Assembly (NCBI GenBank): GCA_910575555.1
Contig: CAJTFX010000033.1
Location: 1-51,122 of the forward strand
Origin: Lachnospiraceae bacterium
Lineage (GTDB): Bacteria; Bacillota; Clostridia; Lachnospirales; Lachnospiraceae
Reading direction: 5' to 3'
Length of the DNA stretch: 51,122 nucleotides
The notes below the pieces were generated by a model, which did not search any database, was not told the origin of the DNA, and saw only the letters and a list, made by a program, of their open reading frames with translations. Positions 41,507-51,122 of the stretch are shown in pieces; the first letter of the stretch is position 1, and every line of letters starts with the position of its first letter. The position numbers and the translations under genes were made by a program.

Positions 41507-41986
41507 ATGGCGGAAGCAAAAGCAGCGATTATGAACGGAAATGACGCTGTCTACGGCGGGGCGGCGGAATGTTACGTCACCATTGGCGGCAAGCGTTATA
41601 ACCTTATGAGCATGACGGAATTTGAAAGTGAATGGGAAGTGGTTATTAAGGATGTGCCGATTCTTGGAAAAGTAGGGATGGGGCATAAAGCGGCCGGTGC
41701 GAAGGGAACCTGGAAAGGGACGGCCCATTACAACCAGTCCGCATTCCGGGCAATGGCCGATGAGTACCAGAAAAAAGGAACCATGCCATATTTTGAAATG
41801 CAGGTGACAAACGAAGATAAGACCAGCGCAGCGGGACGGCAGACCATCAGCCTGCATGGTTGCCTGTGTGAGAAGTTCACTCTGGCGAAGTTCCAGGCAG
41901 GGGAAGAGCTTTTGGAAGAGGAGCTTTCCGGAACCTTTGAAAGCTGGGATATGCCTGAGAAGTTTAAAGACCTGGCAGGGACATAG
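41507..41986 (+). CDS. xkdM: Tail tube protein
   Basis: A 159-residue XkdM-type tube protein (MNGNDAVYGGAAECYVTIGGKRYNLMSM, then LHGCLCEKFTLAKFQAGEELLEEELSGTFESWD). It polymerises inside the sheath. It follows a GGAAGGAGAGG ribosome site. Confidence 0.92.
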   Translation: MAEAKAAIMNGNDAVYGGAAECYVTIGGKRYNLMSMTEFESEWEVVIKDVPILGKVGMGHKAAGAKGTWKGTAHYNQSAFRAMADEYQKKGTMPYFEMQVTNEDKTSAAGRQTISLHGCLCEKFTLAKFQAGEELLEEELSGTFESWDMPEKFKDLAGT

Positions 41987-42029
41987 TAAAAAAATAGACA
42001 AATCAGAAAAAGAAAGAGAGGAAGAAACA

Positions 42030-42461
42030 ATGTCAGAATTTTCAAGATTTATGAGAGCCAACAAAAAAGAAAAGGAAAATGAGCGGTATGCGCCCACGGA
42101 ATCACTCTGTGATGAAAACGGCAAGCCCCTGGAATGGGAGTTCCGCCACATCACTTCCGCGGAAAATGAGGAAATCCGGGAAAAATGCACCATTGACGTG
42201 CAGGTGACCGGAAAGCCCAATGTATTCCGGCCGAAACTGAAATCTTCCGAATACGTCAAAAAAATGGTGGCCGCTTCTGTGGTTTATCCGGATTTGGACA
42301 ATGCGGAGCTTCAGGATTCCTACGGAGTGAAACGGCCGGAGGAACTTCTGCTGGAAATGGTGGATGATCCGGGGGAGTACAACCGGCTGTGTGATTTTGT
42401 GCAGAAATTCCAGGGATTTAACGCGTCTTTCGAAGATAAGGTGGAAGAAGCAAAAAACTGA
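42030..42461 (+). CDS. xkdN: Tail assembly chaperone, short form
   Basis: A 143-residue XkdN-type chaperone that coats the tape measure protein during tail assembly. Its last codons are GCA AAA AAC TGA, which form the slippery heptamer A-AAA-AAC (42452-42458) just before the stop. Some ribosomes should shift back one base and make the longer form described below. The start follows GAGAGGAAGAAACA. Confidence 0.88.
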   Translation: MSEFSRFMRANKKEKENERYAPTESLCDENGKPLEWEFRHITSAENEEIREKCTIDVQVTGKPNVFRPKLKSSEYVKKMVAASVVYPDLDNAELQDSYGVKRPEELLLEMVDDPGEYNRLCDFVQKFQGFNASFEDKVEEAKN

Positions 42462-42652
42462 TAGAGGGCGGGGACTGGGAGGCGAATTATGCTTACTACG
42501 CCCTTCTGAAACTGCATATCCTGCCCTCTGTGTTCCTGAACATGGAGGAACGGGAAAAAGCCTTCGTCATAGCTGCAATTAAGATGAAGATAGAAGCTGA
42601 TAAAAAAGAAAGAAAAAAATTAAAGGCGAAAATGAACGCAAAAGGAAGGTGA
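42458..42652 (+). CDS. Tail assembly chaperone, -1 frameshift extension
   Basis: In the -1 frame from CTG 42458 the frame is open for 64 codons (LIEGGDWEANYAYYALLKLHILPSVFL...) to TGA 42650-42652. It matches the extension seen in this chaperone family. It has no start of its own. The combined product is about 207 residues. A possible downstream stem, AGGGCG with CGCCCT, lies at about 42465-42510. Confidence 0.82.
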   Translation: MIEGGDWEANYAYYALLKLHILPSVFLNMEEREKAFVIAAIKMKIEADKKERKKLKAKMNAKGR

Positions 42653-45600
42653 GACAGGTGCTTCAGACAGGCATTCAGCTGCAGGACAATTTTACAGGCG
42701 TCCTGTATGAAGTGATGGGGGCGGTCAATCTGGCCATTTCTTCTATGTACGATATGCAGCAGGCGGTAAGCGCAGACATTGACATGTCCTCAATGGAAGG
42801 GGCCAGGGATGCCATAAACCAGGCCACTATGGCAGTGCAGGAATTTAACCAGGCCATGGACAGCGCGGCAGCCGGAAATCCTGTGGCGGAACATCCTGTG
42901 GAACCGGCTCCTGCGGGTTGGAGCTCTTTTGAAGGGTTAGAAGTGTTCCATGGAACCGGAATGGAACGCTTTGAACAGGAAGCGGCGGAAGTGAACCGTA
43001 TGATGGAACGTCTGGGAGAAAGCCAGAGCAGGCTCACCCAGCAGGCGAATGAAACGGAACTTCTTTCCCCGCAGGCGTCTTACGATATCCAGAACGTGGA
43101 AAATCGTATGCAAGGGTTAATGGAGCAGATCCGCCAGGTGGAAAGCAATCCGCTGAATATGGGGACGGATCGGGCCAATGCCCAGCAGGAACGCTTGCGG
43201 GCGAATATGGATGAATTGCTGTGGCTGCAGGAAAATCTGAACCAGGCCATGCAGGGGATGGACATTGGGGAAATAAACGCGGCCTACCTGCGGCTTTCCC
43301 AGAGCGTCAGCAATACAGAGCGGATGGTAAGAGATTCCTTTTCCCACGCCCCGCCCGTGGAGCCGGTGGAAATCCCTGTCCACTGGCAGGGAGAGCCTCT
43401 GGACGTGTTTGTGGGAAGCGGCGCAGACCGGTTCCGGCAGGAAATCGCAAGTGCCAACCGCATGGTGGAACAGTTGAGCAATACACAGAATGATATTGCC
43501 AGGCAGGCCTATAACACCAATATTTTCCCGCCCCAGGCATTCCAGGATTTAAACCATATGGCCACAAGAATCAACTGGCTGCGGGAACGCGTGCAGCAGA
43601 TAGGGAACAATCCGGTGAATTTTGGGACAGACCAGGCAAATGCAGGGCTAGAGCAAATGAGGGGGCTGTTAGACCAATTGACGCAGCAGCAGGAAAGCCT
43701 GAACCGCGCCATGGATGATATGGACGTTTCCGCTGCAAACGCGGCATATCTGAGGCTGTCTCAGACCGTAGGCAATACCGAGAGGTACATCCGGGACAAT
43801 GTGAATGAACAGGGACGGTTTAACCAGGAGATTTCACAAGGCACAAGCCAGGCTAACAGCCTGGTGCAGATGATAAAAGGCGCAGTTGCCGCCTATGCCA
43901 CTATGCATACCCTGGCGGCGGCCGTCAGCCTGTCAGACCAGATGACATCCACCACTGCCCGTTTAAATATGATGAATGACGGGCTGCAGACTACACAGGA
44001 ATTGCAGGACGTGATTTTTCAGTCCGCAGAACGGTCAAGGGGAGCGTACCAGGCAACGGCGGATGCAGTTTCCAAACTGGGGCTAATGGCCGGGGACGCT
44101 TTCAGCAGTTCAGGGGAAATCATTGCCTTTATGGAACAGGTGAATAAGCAATTTACGATTGCCGGGACAGAAGCGGCCGGCATAGAGGCGGCCATGCTGC
44201 AGTTAACCCAGGCCATGGGTTCCGGCATTCTGCGGGGCGAAGAGTACAACAGCATTCTGGAACAGGCTCCGAATATCATTCAGGCCATTGCGGATTACAT
44301 GGAAGTGCCAAAGGGTCAGTTGAAAGACATGGCCGCTGAAGGGGAAATCACTGCTGAGATTGTGAAAGCCGCCATGTTTGCGGCGGCGGACGAAACCGAT
44401 GCAAAATTTGAGAGTATGCCCATGACCTTTGAACAGATAGGGACTTCCCTTCAGAATACTGCTATGGTGGCTCTGCAGCCCCTTCTGGACAATCTGAACG
44501 ACATTGCCAACAGCCAGGCATTCCAGGAGGTTGTCAACAATGCGGCAGGTGCGTTAACCATGCTGGTAGGGATTGCGAACCCGATTCTGGAACAGCTTGC
44601 CAATAGTCAGGCGTTGTGGGGATTTGCCAATGGCATGATTCAAGCGTTTTCGCTGGTTGCGGTTATTGCTTTGCAGGTGGTTGGCCTGTTGGTGGCTGGC
44701 GCAGACATGATAGCGGAAAACTGGTCTTGGATTGGCCCGATTGTGTACGGAATCATTGCAGCGTTGGCGGCTTATTTAGTTATTTCCGGAATTGTCATAA
44801 TTATCAATGGTGTGCATGCGGCATCAGAAGCAGTGAAAGCGGCAGCCCAAAAAATGGCAACAGGGGCTACATTAGCAGAAACAGCAGCACAACATGGACT
44901 GAATGCGGCATTGGCGGCCTGTCCTCTTACTTGGATAATCTTGCTAATCATTGCCTTAATTGCAGTGATTTTTGCAGTTTGCAATGCAATTGCCAAAATG
45001 ACAGGCATTGCTAATACTGGTTTTGGTGTGATGACTGGCGGCATCAATGTGGTAATAGCATTTTTTAAAAACCTGTTATTTACAGTTTTTAATATTGCGT
45101 TAGGAATCTGGAATGCGATTGGGGCGCTTTGTCATAATATGGAAACTGCTTTCCAGAATGCAATCAGCTCTATTCAATCGTGGTTCTACAGCCTGCTATC
45201 CACAGCGCTGACTGTCATTGGAGGAATCTGCGCAGAACTGAATAAGCTGCCCTTTGTGGAATTCGATTATTCCGGCGTTACATCCGCAGCAGAAGATTAT
45301 GCGGCAAAAGCGGCAGAGGCGGCGGAAAACAAAGGAGAATATCAGGACATTGGAGCCGCATTTGACGAAGGAATGTCCACTTATGAAACTTTCCAGGAGG
45401 GATGGGCTTCTCAGGCGTTTGAGGAAGGAGCGGAATGGGGAGATGGTGTGGCAGAAAAAATCTCCAGTTTGTTGGAAGGATTGACGGATGGTTTTGGCAA
45501 TGATCCAGGTCAGGATGATAATGGCGCAGGACTTGAAAATGAAATAGCATCCGGCTTAGACAACAGCACAGCAGCCGGGAACCTGAATGACATAGCCGGA

Positions 45601-45831
45601 AACACCGGGGCCATCAAAGATTCCCTGGACGTGACAGAAGAGGATCTGAAATACCTGCGCGACATTGCAGAACAGGAAACCGTAAACCGCTTTACCACGG
45701 CCAGCATCACCATAGACCAGTCCGGCATGAAAAACACCGTGAACGGGACAAATGACCTGGACGGCTTTGTATCCGACCTTACAGATGCAATGGATGAAGC
45801 GGCTAGAATCATTACAGAAGGGGTGCACTAA
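42649..45831 (+). CDS. xkdO: Prophage tape measure protein
   Basis: A 1060-residue tape measure protein. Residues about 82-230 and 236-384 are a tandem repeat (both contain [15 protein letters not shown]). About 395-640 is the tape_meas_nterm core ([46 protein letters not shown]). Membrane helices lie at about 665-690, 705-730 and 765-785. The C-terminal third is helical. The start is GTG 42649, overlapping the frameshift stop, or GTG 42658. Its length would predict a far shorter tail than the 2746-residue protein in the other element. Confidence 0.88.
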   Translation: MRQVLQTGIQLQDNFTGVLYEVMGAVNLAISSMYDMQQAVSADIDMSSMEGARDAINQATMAVQEFNQAMDSAAAGNPVAEHPVEPAPAGWSSFEGLEVFHGTGMERFEQEAAEVNRMMERLGESQSRLTQQANETELLSPQASYDIQNVENRMQGLMEQIRQVESNPLNMGTDRANAQQERLRANMDELLWLQENLNQAMQGMDIGEINAAYLRLSQSVSNTERMVRDSFSHAPPVEPVEIPVHWQGEPLDVFVGSGADRFRQEIASANRMVEQLSNTQNDIARQAYNTNIFPPQAFQDLNHMATRINWLRERVQQIGNNPVNFGTDQANAGLEQMRGLLDQLTQQQESLNRAMDDMDVSAANAAYLRLSQTVGNTERYIRDNVNEQGRFNQEISQGTSQANSLVQMIKGAVAAYATMHTLAAAVSLSDQMTSTTARLNMMNDGLQTTQELQDVIFQSAERSRGAYQATADAVSKLGLMAGDAFSSSGEIIAFMEQVNKQFTIAGTEAAGIEAAMLQLTQAMGSGILRGEEYNSILEQAPNIIQAIADYMEVPKGQLKDMAAEGEITAEIVKAAMFAAADETDAKFESMPMTFEQIGTSLQNTAMVALQPLLDNLNDIANSQAFQEVVNNAAGALTMLVGIANPILEQLANSQALWGFANGMIQAFSLVAVIALQVVGLLVAGADMIAENWSWIGPIVYGIIAALAAYLVISGIVIIINGVHAASEAVKAAAQKMATGATLAETAAQHGLNAALAACPLTWIILLIIALIAVIFAVCNAIAKMTGIANTGFGVMTGGINVVIAFFKNLLFTVFNIALGIWNAIGALCHNMETAFQNAISSIQSWFYSLLSTALTVIGGICAELNKLPFVEFDYSGVTSAAEDYAAKAAEAAENKGEYQDIGAAFDEGMSTYETFQEGWASQAFEEGAEWGDGVAEKISSLLEGLTDGFGNDPGQDDNGAGLENEIASGLDNSTAAGNLNDIAGNTGAIKDSLDVTEEDLKYLRDIAEQETVNRFTTASITIDQSGMKNTVNGTNDLDGFVSDLTDAMDEAARIITEGVH

Positions 45832-46532
45832 TGGCAAAAAACAGATATGATTTTTACCTGAAAAAATGTTTGCTGCCGGTTCCGCCGGAGAAACTGCAGA
45901 TAAAGATTAACAACGCAAATAAAACGGTAACATTGATAAATGGGCAGCAGGTGAACCTGTTGAAAAAGGCAGAACTGTCAGACGTTGAGTTTGAGTGCCT
46001 GCTTCCCCAGGCGAAATATCCCTTTGCCGTTTATAAATCAAAATTCAAGCGGCCAGGGTATTACCTGGATTATTTTGAAAAGCTGAAAACCAAACGGAAG
46101 CCGTTCCAGTTTATAGTTTCCCGGTATCTGCCCAGCGGAAAAATGTTGTTCCGGACAAATATGAAAGTCTCCATGGAAGATTACACGATTGTGGAAGATG
46201 CCGGGGAAGGATTTGACGTAAAGGTAAAAATCAAACTGAAACAATACCGGAGCTTCGGGACAAAAACATTGAAAATGACCAAAAACGCGAAGAAAACCAA
46301 GAAAAAGAAAGTAAAGGAAGAATTGCCGCCCCGGGAGACGGAGAATTCCCCGGCGCCTGCTTCCCCGCAGAGCTATACAGTTGTCAAAGGAGACTGCCTG
46401 TGGAAAATTGCAAAGCATTTCTACGGAGACGGTTCCCTTTACACCGTCATATATAATGCAAACCAGTCTGTAATTGGCGGGAACCCGAACCTGATTTATC
46501 CCGGTCAGGTTCTTATCATTCCGCCGGAATAG
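45831..46532 (+). CDS. xkdP: LysM-containing tail protein
   Basis: A 233-residue XkdP-type protein. Residues about 1-145 are the tail domain ([23 protein letters not shown]), then a Lys/Pro-rich linker and a LysM module at about 183-231 ([24 protein letters not shown]...[11 protein letters not shown]) that binds peptidoglycan. It probably helps position the tube tip at the cell wall. Confidence 0.92.
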   Translation: MAKNRYDFYLKKCLLPVPPEKLQIKINNANKTVTLINGQQVNLLKKAELSDVEFECLLPQAKYPFAVYKSKFKRPGYYLDYFEKLKTKRKPFQFIVSRYLPSGKMLFRTNMKVSMEDYTIVEDAGEGFDVKVKIKLKQYRSFGTKTLKMTKNAKKTKKKKVKEELPPRETENSPAPASPQSYTVVKGDCLWKIAKHFYGDGSLYTVIYNANQSVIGGNPNLIYPGQVLIIPPE

Positions 46533-46542
46533 GAGAGAAGAA

Positions 46543-47541
46543 ATGAAAGTAAACACAGAACTTCTGATTGGAAACGAAAAGGGGACAAAGCTGTTTCAGC
46601 CGGCAGTGGAAGAGGGGATTGAATGGTCTACGGAACGCAGAGGAACCCCTGGAAAGCTCACTTTCAAAGTCCTGGAGGACAAAAAGCTGAGTTTTTCCGA
46701 AGGGTGCCCGGTGCGCCTGAAAGTGAACGGGGCGAAAATCTTTTTCGGCTTCGTGTTTAAACAGCAGAGATCCAAGAAAGAAGGGAAAGTGCAGGAAATC
46801 GCTGTTACAGCTTACGACCAGCTTCGCTATTTGAACAATAAAGATACCAGGGTTTATGAAAATAAGACGGCAGACCAGGTGGTGAAAATGATTGCGGATG
46901 ATTACCGCCTTTCCGTGGGCACCCTGAAAAACACGGAATATGTAATACCTTCCCGGGTGGAGGATAACACTTCTCTGTTTGAAATGGTGGAAAATGCCCT
47001 GGATTTAACCATACAGAACAAAAAAGAAATGTTTGTCCTGTACGATGATTTTGGAAAATTGACTTTAAAAAATATATCAGATATGTATGTTAAAAAGAAA
47101 GGAAAGTATCTGCTGATAGATGCGGAAACAGGAGAAAACTTTGATTACACTTCCAGTATAGATGATGGAACTTATAACAAAATCAAACTGGCATATGATA
47201 ACGAAGAAACCGGAAAACGGGAAATCTACATTGCCCAGGACGGTTCCAACATGAACCGCTGGGGCGTCCTGCAGTATTTTGACACCCTGCAGGAAGGGGA
47301 GAACGGGAAGGCCAAAGCGGATGCGCTTTTAAAACTCTACAACCAGAAAACCAGGAATCTGAAAATCACCAATGCGATTGGGGATAACCGGGTGAGGGCT
47401 GGCAGCATGGTTGCGGTCAGGCTGAGCCTTGGGGATAAGAAATTAAATAATTTCATGCTTGTGGAAAAATGCAGGCATATTTACAAAGGTCAGGAACATT
47501 GGATGGATCTGACACTAAGAGGGGGTGAGTTTGTTGCCTGA
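46543..47541 (+). CDS. xkdQ: Baseplate hub protein
   Basis: A 332-residue hub of the XkdQ/T4 gp27-like family (PGKLTFKVLEDKKLSFSEGCPVRLKVNG, then VTAYDQLRYLNNKDTRVYENKTADQVV). It overlaps the next gene by 17 bases. Confidence 0.9.
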   Translation: MKVNTELLIGNEKGTKLFQPAVEEGIEWSTERRGTPGKLTFKVLEDKKLSFSEGCPVRLKVNGAKIFFGFVFKQQRSKKEGKVQEIAVTAYDQLRYLNNKDTRVYENKTADQVVKMIADDYRLSVGTLKNTEYVIPSRVEDNTSLFEMVENALDLTIQNKKEMFVLYDDFGKLTLKNISDMYVKKKGKYLLIDAETGENFDYTSSIDDGTYNKIKLAYDNEETGKREIYIAQDGSNMNRWGVLQYFDTLQEGENGKAKADALLKLYNQKTRNLKITNAIGDNRVRAGSMVAVRLSLGDKKLNNFMLVEKCRHIYKGQEHWMDLTLRGGEFVA

Positions 47542-47989
47542 TGCAGCAGGATTGTTAAAAACAATTAAAAAGGCAGCGGTGGACGCAGTGGAGGCCAACA
47601 AGCCGGTGAATCTGTGCTTTGGGATTGTTACAAGCACGTCCCCATTAAAAATCAATGTGGAACAGAAGATGGAGCTTGGAGAGGCACAATTGCTTCTGTC
47701 TAGGAATGTGACGGATTATACAATGAAACTGGAAGCAAGCATGGAGACAGAGCCCGCGGAATCCGCTCACAGCCATACATTTCAGGGAAGGACGGAATGG
47801 GACAAGGATTACCCACATACCCATACATTTACGGGAAATACTGGGGAATCTGCAGGCAGCCATTCCCATCGTATTTCCGGCCTGCAGGAAGTCACAGTGA
47901 AAAACAGCCTGCAGGCCGGTGAAAAAGTGCTTTTATTACGGCAGCAGGGCGGGCAGAAATACTTTGTACTGGACAGAATAATGGGGTAA
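47525..47989 (+). CDS. xkdR: Baseplate protein with His-rich segment (DUF2577)
   Basis: A 154-residue XkdR-type protein. Between about residues 80 and 115 it has three His clusters (HSHTF, HTHTF, HSH), likely metal-binding as in phage spike tips. The ends match DUF2577 (LCFGIVTSTSPLKINVEQKMELG and GEKVLLLRQQGGQKYFVLDRI). The start may be GTG 47525 or the TTG at 47534, which has a better-placed GGGGGTGAG. Confidence 0.85.
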   Translation: MSLLPDAAGLLKTIKKAAVDAVEANKPVNLCFGIVTSTSPLKINVEQKMELGEAQLLLSRNVTDYTMKLEASMETEPAESAHSHTFQGRTEWDKDYPHTHTFTGNTGESAGSHSHRISGLQEVTVKNSLQAGEKVLLLRQQGGQKYFVLDRIMG

Positions 47990-48025
47990 CACAGAAAAAT
48001 ATTTTGCATGGAATCGGGTGATGGA

Positions 48026-48427
48026 ATGCTGCCGGAAGGAGCGGAATTATTTGAAGATGATTTTGAAATAGAAGAAGAGCCCAGCAGAAACTACAGAATG
48101 AACCAGAAAGAATTTCGGGTACGGGGAAAAGTGGACGGGTTGGAAGCCGTGAAACAGGCCGTGTTTAAAATGCTGAATACAGAACGGTACCAGTATTTGA
48201 TTTACTCCTGGGATTACGGGGTGGAGCTTCTGGATCTGTTTGGGGAGCCGATCAGCTATGTCTGTCCGGAACTGGAGCGAAGGATAACGGAGGCTTTACT
48301 TCAGGATGACCGGATAGAGGAAGTGGACGGGTTCGAATTTGAAGTGTCCGGGGGCACGGTAAAAGCCAGTTTTACAGTGCATACCGTGTTTGGGGACATG
48401 CAGGCGCAAAAGGAGGTGGAAATTTAA
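48026..48427 (+). CDS. xkdS: Baseplate wedge protein (DUF2634, gp25-like)
   Basis: A 133-residue XkdS protein with the gp25/lysozyme-like wedge fold expected (LEAVKQAVFKMLNTERYQYLIYSWDYGVELLDLFG). The start is taken at ATG 48026; an ATG at 48008 would add six residues. It is joined to the next gene by a one-base overlap. Confidence 0.88.
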   Translation: MLPEGAELFEDDFEIEEEPSRNYRMNQKEFRVRGKVDGLEAVKQAVFKMLNTERYQYLIYSWDYGVELLDLFGEPISYVCPELERRITEALLQDDRIEEVDGFEFEVSGGTVKASFTVHTVFGDMQAQKEVEI

Positions 48428-49488
48428 TGTATGAAGAAGTCACTTATGAAGAAATACTGGAACGGATGCTGGAGCGGGTACCGGATGACATGGACAAACG
48501 GGAAGGTTCGCTGATTTATGACGCTCTGGCGCCTGCAGCAATAGAGCTTCAGATTATGTACATAGAGTTGGATGTGATACTAAAAGAGACTTTTGCGGAC
48601 AACGCTTCCCGGGAGTTTTTACTCAGACGGGCGTCAGAACGCGGAATTGTGCCGAAAGAAGCAACTCATGCCATTCTGAAAGGGGAATTCACGCCGCCTG
48701 CTCTGGAACTGGAATCAGGCGCGCGTTTCAGCTGTGAAGAACTGAATTACGCTATCACCGAAAAAATTTCAGACGGAGCATACAGGCTGCAGTGTGAGAC
48801 GGAAGGAACCGTGGGAAATGGCATATTCGGACGGCTGATACCAGTGAATTATATTCCGGGCCTGGAAACAGCTGATTTGACGGAACTGCTGATTCCGGGA
48901 GAGGAAGAGGAGGACACGGAAATCCTGAGAAAACGGTATTTTGATTCCTTTCATTCGCAGGCTTTTGGAGGGAATAAAAAGGATTATATGGATAAAACTC
49001 ACTCTATTCCGGGCGTGGGGGCCGTGAAAGTGGCGCCTGTATGGAACGGCGCAGGGACGGTGAAATTAACCATACTGGATGCAGGCTTCCGGAAGGCAGA
49101 CAGGGCCCTTATAGAAAAAGTGCAGCAGGTCATAGATCCCCTGCAGGATGGGGGAGGAGATGGGCTTGCGCCGATTGGCCATGTGGTTACTGTGGATACG
49201 CCCCGGGAATTTCCAGTTACAGTTGCAGTCCAGGCCCTATATGATACAGGCTACAGCTTTGAAGAACTGCATTCGCAGATGGCGCAGGCTGTGGACAATT
49301 ATCTGGGTTCCCTGCGGGAACAGTGGGAAGGACAGGAGTCCCTGGCAATCAGGCAGGCCCAGATAGAAGCAAGGCTGCTGTCCATAGAAGGAATTATTGA
49401 CCTGTCTCTTGTTACGTTGAATGGGAAAACGGAAAATATTATTCTGGATGCTGCAGAAATTCCCGTGTCAGGGGGTGTTACATTATGA
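48427..49488 (+). CDS. xkdT: Baseplate J-like protein
   Basis: A 353-residue XkdT (baseplate J family) protein (MLERVPDDMDKREGSLIYDALAPAAIELQ, then RKRYFDSFHSQAFGGNKKDYM and SIPGVGAVKVAPVWNGAGTVKL). It connects the hub to the outer baseplate. It overlaps the next gene by four bases. Confidence 0.93.
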   Translation: MYEEVTYEEILERMLERVPDDMDKREGSLIYDALAPAAIELQIMYIELDVILKETFADNASREFLLRRASERGIVPKEATHAILKGEFTPPALELESGARFSCEELNYAITEKISDGAYRLQCETEGTVGNGIFGRLIPVNYIPGLETADLTELLIPGEEEEDTEILRKRYFDSFHSQAFGGNKKDYMDKTHSIPGVGAVKVAPVWNGAGTVKLTILDAGFRKADRALIEKVQQVIDPLQDGGGDGLAPIGHVVTVDTPREFPVTVAVQALYDTGYSFEELHSQMAQAVDNYLGSLREQWEGQESLAIRQAQIEARLLSIEGIIDLSLVTLNGKTENIILDAAEIPVSGGVTL

Positions 49489-50042
49489 TCCGGGAAATAG
49501 ATTTAATGTCGTATCTTCCGGAATACCTGCAGGAGTACAAAGAACTGGAAAAGGCTTTAAAAGCCCAGCAGCCGGAAGTGCAGAAACTGGCAGAAGCCAC
49601 AGAGCGCATAAAAAATAATCAGTTTATTACAACCGCAGATGAAGAAGGCATCCGGAAATTTGAAACCATGCTGGAAGTCACTGCGTTGGACAATGACACA
49701 TTAGAAAACCGGAAGTTCCGTGTCCTTTCCCGCTGGAATAACACGATTCCATATACCGCCGCTGTTTTGCGGAAAAGACTGGAAAGTCTCTGTGGGAAAG
49801 AAGGATACCTGTTGGAAATCCTGCATCTGGAGAGCAAAGTGAAAGTACGCGTGGCCCTTACCAACAGGAAAAATTATGGCATGGTGGAAGAAATGCTGAA
49901 AGAAGTAATCCCGGCAAACATATGGATTGATTTATCCCTGCTTTATAATCAGCATAAGACGCTGGGGAAATTTACGCACAGGCAGCTTGCAGCATATACG
50001 CAGAAAGAAGTGAGGAATGAGGTGTTGAATCATGGCAACTGA
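49485..50042 (+). CDS. xkdU: Tail protein (DUF2313/YmfQ-like)
   Basis: A 185-residue XkdU protein (IDLMSYLPEYLQEYKELEKAL, and FETMLEVTALDNDTLENRKFRVLSRWNN). It links baseplate and fibre. It overlaps the fibre gene by 11 bases. Confidence 0.9.
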   Translation: MIREIDLMSYLPEYLQEYKELEKALKAQQPEVQKLAEATERIKNNQFITTADEEGIRKFETMLEVTALDNDTLENRKFRVLSRWNNTIPYTAAVLRKRLESLCGKEGYLLEILHLESKVKVRVALTNRKNYGMVEEMLKEVIPANIWIDLSLLYNQHKTLGKFTHRQLAAYTQKEVRNEVLNHGN

Positions 50043-51122
50043 AACAGAAACATATAAATTTCCGAAACCGGACGAAGATGATTTTTACGATATCGGGCAG
50101 TTTAACCAGACAATGGATCTGATAGACGAAAGCCTGAGGGCGGTAGTGGAAAAAACGGCCGCGCTGCAAAGCAGGATGTCCATACTGCAAGAAGAACTGA
50201 CACAATACACTGACACAAAGATTAGCGATTTAATCGGCGGCGCACCGGAAACGCTGGATACTTTAAAAGAGGTTGCGGACGCGATACAGGAAAATGACGA
50301 TGTTGTAACAGCCTTAACGGAAGCAATCGGAACAAAGCAGGGCAAACTCGGGATCGGAACTTTTACGAAAAACATTGACATTCTGGGAGAAGGCGGACTG
50401 CCCCAGACCAGCAGCATATGCTGGTGCCAGTCTACGATGGTGAGTGGAACATTGCCATATGAATCCAAAAATTCGTACTGGTTTTTATTAAAAACTGATG
50501 TTGCATTAGATAACAGCGCAATAAGGAGCCAGAAAGCTGTTGTCTGGGGACAGGAGAATAATAGAGTTTTCGAAAGAATATTTACCAATGGGGAATGGTA
50601 TGCTTGGAAAGAGTACCTCCGGACAGATGGAGATTTAAAAGATACTACAGTATCATTTACTAGCGGGGATGATTTAAACCCTACCGGATGGACGGCTATC
50701 GGCAAAATTTTTAATGGAGCGAGACTCAAAGACATACTCAATGGTTTTTCCACAGGGATTAAAAACTTGAGGTTTTTGTATAAATTAATTGGGACAACGG
50801 ATATTTCCAAGATTGGTGATGGGACTTTGACGGGGATAGTTAGTGCACTAAACACCGATAAAGAATCCAGCACCTGGAAAACATCTACCGAATCCTTCAA
50901 AGGATGCACCGGGACAGGGCTTACTTATGGCCTGGAAGGGTTTCTTGACGAAAAAGTAACACCTGAGGCTACCACAGATAAAATAGAAATGATATTAAAA
51001 AATGTGATAGCTGCTAATGGTGGCAGCGGATATTGTGCAATATTTATGGTGCACTGGGAAGGTCGCTTCGGTGGTATTGCATTTGGGTATGATTTTCAAA
51101 AAATCGCTCATTTTCGCCGGAA
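50032..51122 (+). CDS. Tail fibre or collar protein, N-terminal part
   Basis: The frame starts at ATG 50032 (MATETETYKFPKPDEDDFYDIGQFNQTMDLIDESL...) and is open past the window end, so at least 363 residues. The N-terminal 90 residues are a typical attachment region with a phage-tail repeat (IGGAPETLDTLKEVADAI). The region after about 130 is beta-rich and would carry the receptor domains. The codon use becomes more AT-rich after about 50,440, as expected for exchanged fibre tips. Confidence 0.85.
   Translation, partial: MATETETYKFPKPDEDDFYDIGQFNQTMDLIDESLRAVVEKTAALQSRMSILQEELTQYTDTKISDLIGGAPETLDTLKEVADAIQENDDVVTALTEAIGTKQGKLGIGTFTKNIDILGEGGLPQTSSICWCQSTMVSGTLPYESKNSYWFLLKTDVALDNSAIRSQKAVVWGQENNRVFERIFTNGEWYAWKEYLRTDGDLKDTTVSFTSGDDLNPTGWTAIGKIFNGARLKDILNGFSTGIKNLRFLYKLIGTTDISKIGDGTLTGIVSALNTDKESSTWKTSTESFKGCTGTGLTYGLEGFLDEKVTPEATTDKIEMILKNVIAANGGSGYCAIFMVHWEGRFGGIAFGYDFQKIAHFRR

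Larger units (their letters stand above)
12889..51122. mobile_element. Myovirus-type (PBSX/Xkd-like) prophage, right end outside window
   Basis: The element runs from the junction within the GH18 gene past the window end. It carries a serine integrase at its left edge, then lysogeny, control, replication, packaging, head and contractile-tail modules in normal order. The late genes show no obvious breaks, so the phage may be viable. Missing from view are the rest of the tail fibre, lysis genes and the right attachment site. The left junction is placed by where the GH18 sequence stops and is good to about 10 bases. Confidence 0.85.

Overview
The window looks like chromosomal DNA of a spore-forming gut Firmicute, most likely a Lachnospiraceae relative. 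The signs are strong AGGAGG-type ribosome binding sites, TTG/GTG starts, the 3' half of a spore-type family 18 glycosidase, and protein families common in that group. Nearly all of it is mobile DNA: two unrelated integrated elements separated by about 0.9 kb of host sequence.

Region 1 (1 to about 11,961) is the right part of an integrated element. It carries a zinc-ribbon protein, a very large phage tape measure gene interrupted by a group I intron (about 5048-5761), two small proteins and a tyrosine integrase. It ends in a 3' tRNA fragment that marks an attachment site. No capsid, portal, terminase or other tail gene is visible beside the tape measure gene.

Region 2 (about 11,962-12,888) is host DNA: a Dabb-family gene and the C-terminal third of a spore cell-wall hydrolase (GH18). 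The hydrolase is cut at about 12,888 by the second element.

Region 3 (about 12,889 to the window end) is a myovirus-type prophage of the PBSX/Xkd kind. From left to right it holds: (a) a large serine recombinase next to the cut gene; (b) a leftward block with HicA/HicB, a lipoprotein, an orphan HsdR-N-like nuclease and a membrane protein; (c) an ImmA-like peptidase and a CI-like repressor facing a four-operator control region and a Cro-like gene; (d) a three-unit array in which pieces of the cro gene alternate with leftward accessory genes that have their own promoters; (e) a compact DNA-metabolism block with an HUH-type Rep, an RNase H-like protein, a VRR nuclease and a Dam-type methylase; (f) a late regulator and a structured late leader; (g) terminase, portal, and a MuF head protein fused to a C-terminal toxin-like nuclease; (h) a tandem paralogue pair and a 2.6 kb accessory cassette between 100-bp perfect direct repeats; (i) scaffold, capsid, connectors, contractile sheath and tube, a frameshifting tail chaperone, tape measure, baseplate (XkdP-XkdU) and the start of a tail fibre. 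Lysis genes and the right attachment site lie beyond the window.

Most notable: the spore gene interrupted by a serine-recombinase prophage, the intron-bearing isolated tape measure gene, the MuF-toxin fusion, and the repeat-flanked accessory cassettes.
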